A DNA stretch of 64,000 nt, taken from NCBI GenBank assembly GCA_021777055.1, contig JAIQZO010000071.1, positions 60,802 to 124,801 on the forward strand, in the 5' to 3' direction. The stretch is from Candidatus Anammoxibacter sp. GTDB taxonomy: Bacteria > Planctomycetota > Brocadiia > Brocadiales > Anammoxibacteraceae. Each line of letters opens with the position of its first letter. Within the stretch, counting starts at the first letter, position 1. The position numbers were made by a program, and so were the translations under genes. Of this stretch, positions 46,590-56,694 are shown piece by piece. The notes under the pieces are model-generated. The model was given only the letters and a program-made list of their open reading frames with translations, was not told where the DNA came from and did no database searches.

Positions 46590-47039
46590 GAGTTAGTGCT
46601 GGAATGCTATAGCCAATTTACTTCCCAGGGTTTTACCTCAATAAAATTATACAACCATTAGTGCTTCTCTTCTAATAATATTATAATGAATAAATAACTT
46701 AATATAGTGGTAGTGTCACTTTGCCAAGTACAAGAGTAATTCCTCGTAATCTGTTTATTTTGTCCTATTTTGGCTTTAACAACAACAAAATTCACAGTGC
46801 AGGTGAAATATCATGCATCGCTCTCTCTCTAGAAACCTAAGAAATGTAGTAGAAAGTTTCAGTATCCCTAACGATTTGTTAAATGATTGAGTGTACACGC
46901 AAAACAGTATCTCAATCTTTTGTATATCATATTATGTTTGTAAGGATGTAAACAAAAAGAACTTCTCCATTTTACGTTTAGTTTCTACAACTGAATTTTA
47001 CGGATTCACTTTACACATCTTGTAGCATACCAGAATGTA
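46590..47039. other. Intergenic region, nothing recognised
   Basis: About 450 AT-rich bases between the fragment at 46422-46589 and the RND relic. I found no RNA gene, hairpin or convincing reading frame. The neighbouring stretch 46248-46421 shares GCAAAATAAATTTT-CACTCC (near 46288) with the region near 17778. Confidence 0.4.
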
Positions 47040-48536
47040 TCATTTATCAGGTATTGCCGCGAGCTGAAATATACCAGAATCAGAAACAACATCTTGATTG
47101 GTTATTCGTACCCACTTAAAAAAAAATGTGGTAAAATATTTAACGTGGACTTTACAGTTCCCATATAAATAAATTGGCTGATGCTTGTTTATCAGATCAT
47201 ATTCATCAAACTTTGTGGTAACAGAGAATGAATGATAGAGTAAAAACACACTGATTATTAAAATTAATATAATAAGATGGTTTGCGTGTTTCCTGATCAG
47301 TCGCATCTTGCCATTTACTGAGATAAAGATTGGTGGATGTACCTTGATACCTTGCCTGTCCAGTATCGACCTTGCACACACCTGCAAGACGGTTGTCAGT
47401 AGAAAGGCATAAAATATTCCGATCGTAGCCATGAATCCGAAATCTCTTATGGGACTGAGGCTAGATGTAACATTTGATACAAAACCAATAATCGTTGTCA
47501 ATGTGGTCAGAAACAGTGCTATTCCAACCCCTTTCATTGTCCTTATAATGCTGATTTCTGGACTCTGGCCTTTTGAAAGATCTTCTTGATATCTCCTAGC
47601 AAAATGTACTAAATCATCTATACCTATGCCTATCAAGAGAGGAACAAGAATTATAGAGACCGTGCCTATTTTAAAGCCCAATAGTGCATATGTGCCCAAT
47701 GACCAGACCATTGTAAGGAGAAGTATACAGATAGGCAAAATTATGAAAGATATCTTTAGAAACGATATGAACAGCAGGAATGAGATTATTGAACAGATGA
47801 AGATAGAAATAATGATGATCAGTTTTCTCAGAAGCTGGGTACCCGATTCTCTGGCCATAGAGCTTGAGAAATGGTCGATCTTAATATGTCTGAACTGTAG
47901 CTTGTCGGTGATCGCAATTATCTCATTGGTCATCTCCTTTCTCTCTTCTTTCGTCACAGTGGAATCAAACATCAGATATAATATTGTCCTGTTGAGCATA
48001 GGCGGGCTTTCCAGCATAAATTCTGAAAAGAGATATTCATGATCAAAGTCCTCTCCAAAGAGAAAATAGATTGAAGATTCGAGCTTAAACTGGCCGTCAT
48101 ATGTGTTCTTCTTTGTCGTCAGAAAATATCTTAGTGTCTCATTCAGGTCATCCCAAATACCAATATCATATAGAGAAGCTGAATCGTCTTTCCTTTTTAA
48201 GCCCTCATCTATTACCTTCGATATTCCGAAAGTTCTTACCCTGTCCAGCCCTTCCATTGCATCATGGATCATCAGCTGTTCCTTGAGGCTTGCTATGGAG
48301 AAAAGGGAATAATTGTCTTCTTATTCGATATATATATAATGTATGAAATTGTCCTGATTGAAATTGTGTTCTATAGCCTTGCATGCCTTGAATTAGTCTT
48401 CCGGGAGAAGTTCTTCATATTCTATGTCAATGATGAGAAACCTAGTCTGGTAGATAAAAAACAATGATAATATGGTGATCAATATTATCGCTATGTAAGG
48501 GTGCTTTTCAAGATGCTTTGCAGTTTTTTCAAGCAT
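47040..48536 (-). pseudogene. Truncated RND/MMPL-type exporter relic
   Basis: The reading frame begins at ATG 48536 with MLEKTAKHLEKHPYIAIIL and the family motif YEELLPED, but a TAA at 48393-48395 stops it after 47 codons and a second TAA lies at 48321-48323, all in one frame. The frame is then open for 410 codons (from ATG 48272): soluble domain, five or six membrane helices, the IGIGIDDLVHFARRY loop with its conserved Asp pair, and LTTLTTIIGF. It ends at 47040 after about half the usual exporter length, lacking the second membrane domain. Two stops and a missing half make a functional pump unlikely. Confidence 0.8.
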
Positions 48537-48720
48537 ATTTCATATAATATCCAATGTAATTATTTAATCGCAGAGGTTAAGAAGAAAAAGATAAAAATAA
48601 AAAATATATCGCTTTTTCCTTAACCAAACTTTGTAGCGGGTTACAGCTAACTACTACGCCTTGTTAGACCAAGTTCCATTCAAATATCAATACCTTGCAT
48701 CAGATTGGGACAAGGTATAC

Positions 48721-48969
48721 TTAACCTCCCCAACGCCAACGCGGCTTCTCTCCCTTCGCCCAGCAGATTATAATGAAAATCACAGTGATTATTATAACAT
48801 ACAAAAGTAATTTGGTGGTGTCTGCCGGTTGTTTAAAATAAAGGATACCAGCTCCGAGAAGTACGAAAAACACGGCAAACACTACCCACCCTTGCCAACA
48901 ACAAGGTAAGCCCCATCCCCAGCCATACTTTTTAGCGGGAAACCAAATCTTATTGTTTGATCTATTCAT
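48721..48969 (-). CDS. Small two-helix membrane protein
   Basis: 82 residues. IWFPAKKYGWGWGLPCCWQGW (split by two Cys) precedes a first membrane helix (VVFAVFFVLLGAGILYF, about 28-45); a second helix follows (LLLYVIIITVIFIIICWA), and the tail is KGEKPRWRWGG. The WFPAKKYGWGWG-x-P-x-x-WQGW opening is shared by a widespread family of short uncharacterised membrane proteins. It lies between the RND relic and the pectate-lyase-like gene. Confidence 0.75.
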   Translation of the reverse strand: MNRSNNKIWFPAKKYGWGWGLPCCWQGWVVFAVFFVLLGAGILYFKQPADTTKLLLYVIIITVIFIIICWAKGEKPRWRWGG

Positions 48970-49355
48970 TCCGTTTCAGATAAGCCTAATAACTAGCCCA
49001 TTTTTGATTAATACAGATAAAATTCGAACCATTGCGGCCTTGTATCTATTTAGCGTAAATGTTACATTGAGTCTTAAAATAATGTTTGTACAGCTAAAGA
49101 GTTCCGGGTTTTGCGTCCAGGAACACTTTCTTTTTTGAAATTATAAATCAACGGCTTAACATACCTACCGCATGGTAAACGTATTTTCAATAAACCTTTG
49201 AACCCTGAACCTCAAAACGTTTAACATATGTATAAATTAGCTGTCTTTTACTTTTTAATAGAATTCAACTTAACCATTCAAACAGACGTGTAATTACTCC
49301 ATCTAATTTTCTTTAGTATTTAAACAAAACTACCTATTCTATTAAGAAACGTCTT
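48970..49355. other. Intergenic region, nothing recognised
   Basis: About 386 AT-rich bases between two minus-strand genes. It should contain the terminator of the LamG gene or the promoter of the small membrane protein, but no clear hairpin or promoter was found. Confidence 0.4.
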
Positions 49356-49820
49356 TTACTGAATGCTTGCCAACGCACTAACCTCGTTCGGAGTAAGTAC
49401 GCGATTGTAAATTCGTACATCATCCATTTGGCCGCTAAACATAAGAGTGTCATTTTCTATTTTCCCCAAGACCGTCTTTGCCCCTGTGTCATCTAATATG
49501 GATATCCCATCATTTGACATTCGATATGATCCCGGTTCAACTCCATTTATATATATATGCACACCTAAAGCATTCTCACTACCGTCCCATGTCACAGCCA
49601 CATGTTGCCATTGGTTGGCTACGGCAGTATTCCATAGAGTTGCCTTTCTTAAATTGCTGCTCCCACGTACTTCAAAACTAAATGATGTTGCCTCCAGATG
49701 AAAAGATTTGGATGACATCCAAGAGTTCGTAGGATGATCCTTAATCACAATTCCTTTTGACCCGTCAAGATTATCCGGTTTAATCCATGCAGCATAGGTA
49801 AGCGGACCTATATTATCCAA
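49356..49820 (-). pseudogene. Frameshifted third LamG module of the pectate-lyase-like protein
   Basis: 154 codons continuing the LamG domain cut off at 49808: DNIGPLTYAAWIKPDNLDG through DDVRIYNRVLTPNEVSAL. Two upstream copies in the same protein read VDIGVQSYLDNIGPLTYA and VDIGVRSSLDNIAPLTYA; here VDMGVKPHWII ends in a stop, and DNIGPLTYA resumes one frame over. One base is missing (or two are extra) between about 49821 and 49830. Apart from that the module is intact and conserved, so the event is recent or a sequence error. Confidence 0.8.
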
Positions 49821-52800
49821 TGAGGTTTGACTCCCATGTCAACATAATCATCTATCCCATCTAAGGATAAAGCTCCATTAACTTGACCATTAACCCAGCT
49901 AGCACCTCCTTGGACCGCACCTATATTATTATTTACGGATGAATCATCAGCCGTTGTTCCAAAAGTTTCATCAAATTTCCAATACCCCACAAGTCCAAAA
50001 TCAGATGCGGATTCCACTACTATTGAAATATCCTCAAAGTCCGTCTCCTTACTATCACTCACTTCTATGTGTACGCCACTATAGCTGTTTGCGTCACCAA
50101 ATACCGTTACCCAACTCAAGGTTGCGGTGCCATCTCCATTGTCGATAAATAACACTCCGGCAGGCAGGTTATTAGCACTATAGACCAGTGCATCATTCTC
50201 TGCATCCGTTGCACTGATATTCAACATGAGTGTTTCTCCTTCTATAATAGTTTGATCCCCTATCGCCTCAAGTTTGGGTGCATTGTTAAGCGGATTAGAT
50301 CCACTGGACACCTCCTCTCCATCCGTAACACCATCACCATCGCTGTCTGCTCTATTTGGGTCTGTGCCAGCAGTAATCTCACCCGCATTGTCTAATCCAT
50401 CAGCATCAGGATCATCACTGCCATTATAACTGGTAATATTTCCAAAATGGGTTATTTCCCATTGATCATTCAAGCCGTCATTATCTGTATCTGAAGACGG
50501 TAAAGAGCCAGTGTACAATTCGCTAACCTCTTCAGAAGTAAGTACTCGATTGTAGATTCGAACATCATCCATTAGTCCGCTGAAGATAAATGTTCCATTT
50601 TCTCTTTTCCCTAAAACTGTTTTTGTTCCGGTATCATCTAATAAAGAGATTCCATCGTATGACATTCGATACGATTCCGGTTCAACCCCATTAATATATA
50701 TGTGCACACCGGAAGCATTCTCACTACCATCCCATGTTACAACTACATGTTGCCACTGATTTGATACGGCACTATTCCATAGAGTTGCTTTTCTTAAATT
50801 AGTGGTTCCGCGCACTTCAAAACCAAAAGATGTTGCTTCCATATGAAAAGATTTGGACGACATCCATGGATTAGTTGGATGGTCCTTAATAACAATGCCC
50901 TTCGACCCAGCAAGATTATTCGGGTTAACCCACACCGCATAAGTAAGAGGTGCAATGTTATCAAGAGAACTACGCACACCAATATCCACATAATCATCAA
51001 CCCCATCAAAGGATAAAGCACCGTTAACTTGACCCTCTATCCAGCTTGCACCACCTTGCACAGAGCCAATGTTATTATTTACGGTTGAATCATCTGCTGT
51101 TGTTCCAAAAGTTTCATCTAATTTCCAATATCCGGCAAGGCCAACGTCCAATGCCGATGCCACTATTATCTCAATATCCTCGAAATCGATTTCCTTCCCA
51201 TCACTCACTTCTATTTGTACGCCACCATAACTGTTTGCGTCACCTGCCGTAGTCACCCAATTAAAAGTTGCAGTACCATCTCCGTTGTCTGTGAATACTG
51301 CGCCTATCGGCAGGTTGTTAGCGCTAAAAGCGAGCGCATCATTCTCTGCATCTGTCGCACTAATATTCAACACAAGTGTTTCACCTTCAGTAATGGTTTG
51401 ATCTCCGATTACCGCAAGTTGCGGCGCATTGTTAAGTGGATTAGTTCCACTCGCCACCTCATCCCCATCCGTAATACCATCCCCATCGCTATCCGCAATA
51501 TTTGGATCTGTGTTTGCGGTTATCTCTCCCACATTATCTAATCCATCAGCATCAGGATCATCACTGCCATTATAACTTGAAATGTCTCCAAAATGGGTAA
51601 TTTCCCATGGATCATTTAACCCGTCGTTATCTGTATCCGGAGATTGCAGTATGCCTGCATATAAATCGCTGATCTCTTCAGGTGAAAGCGCGTAATTATA
51701 AATTCGTACATCATCCATTTGACCACTATACATAAACGTATCATTTTCTCTTTTCCCCAAAGCCGTCTTTGTCCCTGAGTCGTCTAGTATGGATATTCCA
51801 TTATTCGCCATCCGATACGATCCAGGTTCAACACCATTAATATATATATGTACACCTGTCGCATTCTCACTACCATTCCATGTTACAGCTACATGTTGCC
51901 ATTGATTGGATATTGCTGTATTCCATAAAGTTGCCTTCCTTAAATTAGTATTCCCACGTAATTCAAAACCAAATGATGTTGCTTCCAAATGAAAAGATTT
52001 GGAAGACATCCATGGGTTCGTAGGATGATCCTTAATAACAATACCCTTTGACCCATTAAGATTATCAGGTTTAATCCATACCGCATAAGTAAGCGGACCT
52101 ATATTATCCAAATAACTCTGTACTCCTATATCTACATAATCATCTACCCCATCAAAGGATAAAGCTCCATTAATTTGACCATCCACCCAAGTAGCGTCAC
52201 CTTGCACCGATCCAATATTGTTATTTACGGATGAATCTGCCGCTGTTGTTCCTTCTGTCTCGTCAAATTTATAGTGGGAGATGATACCTCTTCTAGCAGT
52301 TGGAGAAGGTGATGGAGTTACTGTTGGTGTTGCAGTTGCAGTTGCAGTTGGCAATGGAGTTGGCGTTGCTGAAATAGTAGGCGACGGAGTTGGAATGGGA
52401 CCAGCAAGAGAGTGTAAATATTCTTCTATATTTGTGTATCCATTGTTATTTAAATCTAATGCAGAATCATCAATATTTATATCATATCCATTTGATAATT
52501 CCCATGTGTCCGGCATTCCATCATTATCACTATCAGTGGGTGCTGGAATTGAAGAAAAAACTGGAAAATCATCCGGATAAGTGACATTATCAGGGATTGT
52601 ACCTGTGCCTGCGGCAAAGTCAGCAACAACTCTAACGTCCACACTATCCCTCAATGGTTTTGTTGCGCCAACACTGTTTAGAATTTCTAAAGGATAGTTA
52701 TGGGACATAGATGTTGTTGTAACAGATGGTGCATTCCAAGGTGTCGTTTTCTGCCATGCGGTAGAACAAAGTTCATTCTTCCAAGACCATCCTATATTCC

Positions 52801-53992
52801 AATGAGGATCAGATTGGCTCATCCTGGTTACCCCCATATTTCCATGTACATAAATCCATGGAACAGGAGTTGTGTTGTTACTAGCTTCATGTCTTATTTC
52901 ATAGTACCCAAAAGAATTAATACCTGGTTTAGAGTAATTATGTACCCAATTAACTTTAGGTGTCTCTTGACTTATAGGGGCCAGTCCACCCAACCAGTTG
53001 TAACTTATGTTATTTACCACATCTACAACAGTATCAACAGTAATTCCCAATTGTGAAATAAAAGGAGAATATATGAGTGGTAGTCTATCCTTTGAATGTG
53101 CAAAGTAATTATGATGCAGCGATACAGAGCTGTCATATTCATATTTGCCAGAAACCATAAATCCCTTGCTATGCTCACCTTCCGGATGGCCGGCCTTGCT
53201 CAAACCTTCTGAAACTATAGACCACTGTACTGTTGTATTTTCTACACCTCCTGTAACACTAAACGTTTCATCAACACCCCAACTGAAAGAGCAGTGATCT
53301 ATGATAATGTTGTGTGCACCGCCAACAAATCCTGACCACCTGGGTCCTAATATCTCAAAAGAATCAAGGACCTCCGTATTCGCTCCCCCTGCAATTGCGC
53401 ATGGAAACCCATTGGCCGCAGTTGTTACATTCCCTTGACATCCGTTACCTGTTGACCCTGTTGGAGGGAATGAATATTGAGGTATATCATAATATATAAT
53501 ATCACCATTACTGTCTCGGTCAAACTGGGCTTTATGTGATCCTACCCTAAACCGCATATGACGCATAATAATATCATGCCCTTTAAGCATCGATTTATGT
53601 CCCGTTACTAATATTCCACCTGGAGAAGTTTCTCCCGCAATTGTCATATATGAGTACGTGATATCTAAAGGAGATTCTAAAACAATGGTCCCAGAAACAT
53701 CAAACACTACTATTCTATGTCCCGAGCTGTCAAGTCTTTGTACGTATTCTTGATCTGATTCTTGTTGATACGTCCCATTAGCAAAATTTCTAGGCGCAGC
53801 CTCTACCGCTTCTCTAAAACTAGCAGGACCACTGTCGTTTAAATTTGTGACTTTAATGACAGTGCCTCCCCTTCCACCTATAGTATCAGAGCCAAATCCT
53901 TCGGCACCAGGAAAAGCAGGAAGAGCTACCGCTCCTTCTGCATAAAGCAGTAATAGAAAAATTGGCAAAAAAATACTCCTTTTTATATCCAT
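49808..53992 (-). CDS. Secreted pectate-lyase-like protein with LamG modules
   Basis: 1,394 residues as read. The signal peptide is 1-23, and a parallel beta-helix of pectate lyase family 1 type follows (FPGAEGFGSDTIGGRGG; NIIIDHCSFSWGVDE with its HCS turn) to about 480. Next come a calcium-type repeat (DSDNDGMPDTWELSNGY), a Pro/Thr/Ser linker (about 537-566), then LamG, TSP3-like DxDxDGxxD repeats and a cadherin-like domain (EGETLVLNISATDAENDAL), repeated as units of about 1.14 kb. The third LamG is frameshifted. AAAGGAGG precedes the ATG. It probably degrades or binds extracellular uronate polymers; the lyase residues were not verified. Confidence 0.88.
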   Translation of the reverse strand: MDIKRSIFLPIFLLLLYAEGAVALPAFPGAEGFGSDTIGGRGGTVIKVTNLNDSGPASFREAVEAAPRNFANGTYQQESDQEYVQRLDSSGHRIVVFDVSGTIVLESPLDITYSYMTIAGETSPGGILVTGHKSMLKGHDIIMRHMRFRVGSHKAQFDRDSNGDIIYYDIPQYSFPPTGSTGNGCQGNVTTAANGFPCAIAGGANTEVLDSFEILGPRWSGFVGGAHNIIIDHCSFSWGVDETFSVTGGVENTTVQWSIVSEGLSKAGHPEGEHSKGFMVSGKYEYDSSVSLHHNYFAHSKDRLPLIYSPFISQLGITVDTVVDVVNNISYNWLGGLAPISQETPKVNWVHNYSKPGINSFGYYEIRHEASNNTTPVPWIYVHGNMGVTRMSQSDPHWNIGWSWKNELCSTAWQKTTPWNAPSVTTTSMSHNYPLEILNSVGATKPLRDSVDVRVVADFAAGTGTIPDNVTYPDDFPVFSSIPAPTDSDNDGMPDTWELSNGYDINIDDSALDLNNNGYTNIEEYLHSLAGPIPTPSPTISATPTPLPTATATATPTVTPSPSPTARRGIISHYKFDETEGTTAADSSVNNNIGSVQGDATWVDGQINGALSFDGVDDYVDIGVQSYLDNIGPLTYAVWIKPDNLNGSKGIVIKDHPTNPWMSSKSFHLEATSFGFELRGNTNLRKATLWNTAISNQWQHVAVTWNGSENATGVHIYINGVEPGSYRMANNGISILDDSGTKTALGKRENDTFMYSGQMDDVRIYNYALSPEEISDLYAGILQSPDTDNDGLNDPWEITHFGDISSYNGSDDPDADGLDNVGEITANTDPNIADSDGDGITDGDEVASGTNPLNNAPQLAVIGDQTITEGETLVLNISATDAENDALAFSANNLPIGAVFTDNGDGTATFNWVTTAGDANSYGGVQIEVSDGKEIDFEDIEIIVASALDVGLAGYWKLDETFGTTADDSTVNNNIGSVQGGASWIEGQVNGALSFDGVDDYVDIGVRSSLDNIAPLTYAVWVNPNNLAGSKGIVIKDHPTNPWMSSKSFHMEATSFGFEVRGTTNLRKATLWNSAVSNQWQHVVVTWDGSENASGVHIYINGVEPESYRMSYDGISLLDDTGTKTVLGKRENGTFIFSGLMDDVRIYNRVLTSEEVSELYTGSLPSSDTDNDGLNDQWEITHFGNITSYNGSDDPDADGLDNAGEITAGTDPNRADSDGDGVTDGEEVSSGSNPLNNAPKLEAIGDQTIIEGETLMLNISATDAENDALVYSANNLPAGVLFIDNGDGTATLSWVTVFGDANSYSGVHIEVSDSKETDFEDISIVVESASDFGLVGYWKFDETFGTTADDSSVNNNIGAVQGGASWVNGQVNGALSLDGIDDYVDMGVKPHWII

Positions 53993-54159
53993 AATTCCAC
54001 TCCTCCTTTATGATTTAATAGCTGTACCCTAAAAATTAAAAGTAAACTATCCTAAACAAAAATTTTTTTGTCTTAAAATTTACTTGCACTATGGCAAAAC
54101 ATTAGTTGAATCTATCATATCTTAGCTATCTCCTAATGGAACCCAATATAAAGATTCAT

Positions 54160-54285
54160 TGAAGATTTTTTCTGAAAAACAAAAGATAATCAAGAGAATA
54201 TTAATTGAGCAAGAAGGAAGATCATAATAAGATAAATTAATTTCCAGCTCCCAATGTCCTTCCTCGTAACACAATTTGTGTTCTA
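54160..54285 (-). pseudogene. Relic of the small-membrane-protein/zinc-ribbon gene pair
   Basis: About 120 bases align with 55905-56030, the junction of the intact zinc-ribbon gene and the small membrane protein gene. Shared words include AATAATAAGATAAATTA and TTTTTCTGAA-AACAAA, and YEEGHWELE stands where the intact gene has YEDGRWFGWK. It lacks an open frame for either product. It lies just beyond the 3' end of the guanine deaminase gene. Confidence 0.6.
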
Positions 54286-55731
54286 ATTGTTATTATTTAA
54301 TTTTATACCGACGCTAGTTGTTTGCTCCAAGTTATTTTGATGACATTGGTTTGTATAAATAAGGCCATCAGGTCCTTCAAAGGGGCGTGTTAATTTCCCT
54401 GCAATATAAGTTGCTTTGATTGCTCTGTCATCGGCAAGCATCATTAAGGCAAATAAACGATCAAATAGTGTGCTAGAGTTGCGCAATCGATAATCGATTA
54501 GTGGAGTAGCTTTTAAATCAATAACAATGAAGTCCGCTTCTTTATCTTTCTCAAAATTTCCAATAAAATTATCAAGATGAAGAGAACGTGCCCCCCCCAG
54601 AGTCGCCAGATAGAAGGCTTTAAAGGGGGAGAGTTTTTTCTTTTGTAATTGCATTATCTTGTAAGCTTCATTTAGACTTCGAAATGTGGACAGAGATGTA
54701 CCGGCTCCCACATCACTGCCGATGCCTACATGAACGCCATATTGTTCAGCTTTTGGTAGATTAAATAATCCACTGCCCAGGAATAAATTTGACGTCGGGC
54801 AAAAGGAAATTGCAGCATCAGCTTCGGCGAGGGTCTTAAACTCTTTATCGGTTAATTGAACGCCATGAGCAAATACAGAACGTTCCCGTACTAGCCCGGC
54901 ATGATGATAAACATCTAAGTATCCCTTACGAGCAGGAAACAAAGATTTGACCAATGCTACTTCATCAATATTTTCCGAAAGATGGGTATGAATAAAAACA
55001 TCGTTGTATTCTTGTGCAAGTTTACCTGCCATAGCCAACTGCTCAGCGCTCGAGGTAAATGCAAATCTAGGGGTTATTGCATATAACAAACGGCCTTTCT
55101 TATGCCAGCGCATAATAAGTTCTTTGCTATCAGCGTAAGCTGATTTAGGTGTGTCTAGAAGATCTTTTCGCGCATTTCTATCCATTAAGACCTTACCAGC
55201 AATCATGCGCATATTTAAGGCCTCTGCTTGCTCAAAGAACGCATCAACAGATGTTTTGTGTACAGTGCCAAATACTAAAGCCGTTGTGGTTCCGTTACGC
55301 AATAATTCAGAAAGAAAAAAACGCGCCCCACACCGTGCGTATTCCATATCACTGTACTTGCTTTCGGTAGGAAAAGTATATCGATTCAACCATTCCAGTA
55401 ATTGTTCGCCAAAAGCAGCGATCATTTCCACCTGTGGATAGTGAACATGGGTGTCAATAAAACCAGGCATAATTAGCGAATCCGGGTATTGGGTGATATG
55501 GATATTTGGATATTTGTTAAGCAGGTTTTCGGCATCTCCCAAGTCTAGTATTTTACCCTTGTCAACAACTAGTAATCCATCATTCCAATATTGATAATTC
55601 TCTGCTCGTTTATCGGGATCTCCTATAAAGTGCAGTATTTCTCCTCGAACTGCCGTAGGCGCACCACAACAAAATGGAGTAAAACTCCCTAAAAATACAA
55701 ATATTAACATGAATTCTTTAGTCAAAGACAT
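54283..55731 (-). CDS. guaD: Guanine deaminase with signal-like N-terminus
   Basis: 482 residues, colinear with E. coli GuaD. The metal ligands are visible: His95 and His97 (PGFIDTHVHYPQ), HTHLSEN, FAHGVQL and GIGSDVGAGTSL; the strings GEQLLEWLNRYTFPTE and RNGTTTALVFGTVH are nearly invariant in the family. The enzyme hydrolyses guanine to xanthine and ammonia in purine salvage. Oddly, about 24 residues precede the normal start, MSLTKEFMLIFVFLGSFTPF then CCGA, resembling a signal peptide; guanine deaminase is normally cytosolic. No good internal start (Met) lies between residues 9 and 88, so the leader appears to be translated. Confidence 0.93.
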   Translation of the reverse strand: MSLTKEFMLIFVFLGSFTPFCCGAPTAVRGEILHFIGDPDKRAENYQYWNDGLLVVDKGKILDLGDAENLLNKYPNIHITQYPDSLIMPGFIDTHVHYPQVEMIAAFGEQLLEWLNRYTFPTESKYSDMEYARCGARFFLSELLRNGTTTALVFGTVHKTSVDAFFEQAEALNMRMIAGKVLMDRNARKDLLDTPKSAYADSKELIMRWHKKGRLLYAITPRFAFTSSAEQLAMAGKLAQEYNDVFIHTHLSENIDEVALVKSLFPARKGYLDVYHHAGLVRERSVFAHGVQLTDKEFKTLAEADAAISFCPTSNLFLGSGLFNLPKAEQYGVHVGIGSDVGAGTSLSTFRSLNEAYKIMQLQKKKLSPFKAFYLATLGGARSLHLDNFIGNFEKDKEADFIVIDLKATPLIDYRLRNSSTLFDRLFALMMLADDRAIKATYIAGKLTRPFEGPDGLIYTNQCHQNNLEQTTSVGIKLNNNN

Positions 55732-55863
55732 AGGTATTTTCTCTCAATAAAAAAATAATGGGGTTATATATAATCCATCCCATATTGCAAAAAAACTATT
55801 TTCATAATATAAAGAAATAAAAACCACTATTAAGTGCATAGATAAATGACCTTGTCATTTCTA

Positions 55864-56016
55864 CTATTTAGTAATCTTATATACTCCTCCCTTGGAAGAC
55901 TCCCTTTCTTTGGACTTTTTGAAGAACTTTTTCTGAATAACAAATGGTAATCCAACAAACATTAATGGAACAACGGCAGCAATAATAATAAGATAAATTA
56001 TTTCCAACCAAACCAA
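55864..56016 (-). CDS. Small single-helix membrane protein
   Basis: 50 residues from TTG 56016, with AGGA six bases upstream inside the end of the zinc-ribbon gene, which it overlaps by 19 bases in another frame. The sequence MVWLEIIYLIIIAAVVPLMF is one membrane helix, followed by a basic tail (IQKKFFKKSKERESSKGG). Its overlap with the zinc-ribbon gene, and the joint recurrence of the pair as a relic at 54160-54285, indicate that the two are a functional unit. The function is unknown. Confidence 0.55.
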   Translation of the reverse strand: MVWLEIIYLIIIAAVVPLMFVGLPFVIQKKFFKKSKERESSKGGVYKITK

Positions 56017-56237
56017 CGACCATCCTCATACCACAATTTACGCCATATTTTTCCAAAGATGGAATAATTGAAAGGTATATTTACAAACGGGACGTAGGGC
56101 GTAAATTGACCTACCGCTTCTCCACAAACTTTACAGTAATGTTCAGTTTCGTGATAAGGTGTAAAGCAATGCAGACAAATAGGAATTTCTTCATCCGGAA
56201 CTTTTCCGGTTCTTAGAAATTTTTTGTTTTCGTCCAT
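55998..56237 (-). CDS. Small zinc-ribbon protein
   Basis: About 79 residues from ATG 56237 (ATG 56276 would add 13). Two Cys pairs, PICLHCFTPYHETEHYCKVCGE, form a zinc ribbon at about 21-40. A Pro/aromatic tail follows (VGQFTPYVPFVNIPFNYSIF) and ends LWYEDGRWFGWK. Similarity to a relic at 56695-56811 begins just at the MDEN start, which supports the shorter form. It probably pairs with the overlapping small membrane protein. Role unknown. Confidence 0.7.
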   Translation of the reverse strand: MDENKKFLRTGKVPDEEIPICLHCFTPYHETEHYCKVCGEAVGQFTPYVPFVNIPFNYSIFGKIWRKLWYEDGRWFGWK

Positions 56238-56450
56238 TTTTACATTGGCTAACAGAAACATAACCCACGCAGACATTTACAGTTCTGTTTCTCGAAAGTG
56301 GATTCCAAGACTAACCCACAGATTACTGTAATTTCGGAAGTTTATTCCTAAGTTTTATTATTAAATGCAAATGTGATATTCATATACAAACCCACACCCT
56401 CTTGTTTCCAGTTTATCATGAGTTCATACCCATACTAACGCCGTCAAAAC

Positions 56451-56555
56451 TCAAGCGTAACCATCTCTATCCAAACTAAATCCATTTGCATCACCTACAG
56501 GAATTAGACCATCCTTATTATCATACCAATAGTTAGAACAACTCAATGATGGTAT
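56451..56555 (-). pseudogene. 35-codon gene fragment
   Basis: Open between stops, reading IPSLSCSNYWYDNKDGLI then PVGDANGFSLDRDGYA, and ending in TGA at 56451. The composition is clearly protein-like, resembling the C-terminal end of a secreted protein, but there is no start codon or ribosome binding site. Probably the tail of a decayed gene. Confidence 0.35.
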
Positions 56556-56588
56556 CTATTCAGCAAAATCATGTCCCCCCCCCTAAAT

Positions 56589-56606
56589 CCCCTCTTATTA
56601 GAGGGG
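56589..56606. terminator. Terminator-like hairpin in a C-rich repeat
   Basis: CCCCTCT at 56589-56595 pairs with AGAGGGG at 56600-56606 around TATT, followed by ACTTTTAAATTTT. The preceding run of C and CCTAAATCC make this look like the common CCCCTAAATCCCC-type intergenic repeat of environmental bacteria. It may terminate transcripts, but no gene directly upstream on the plus strand needs it. Confidence 0.5.
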
Positions 56607-56694
56607 ACTTTTAAATTTTAAGATGTATCCTATTTAATCTCCTCTAGGAAAACGGCTGACGGCGTAGGCAGGCGGGGTATGTAATATACACTGT

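Noticed and set aside
52281..52580. Plus-strand Gly/Val-rich frame
   Set aside because: It is the complement of the Pro/Thr linker of the pectate-lyase-like protein; its repetitive composition is a by-product.
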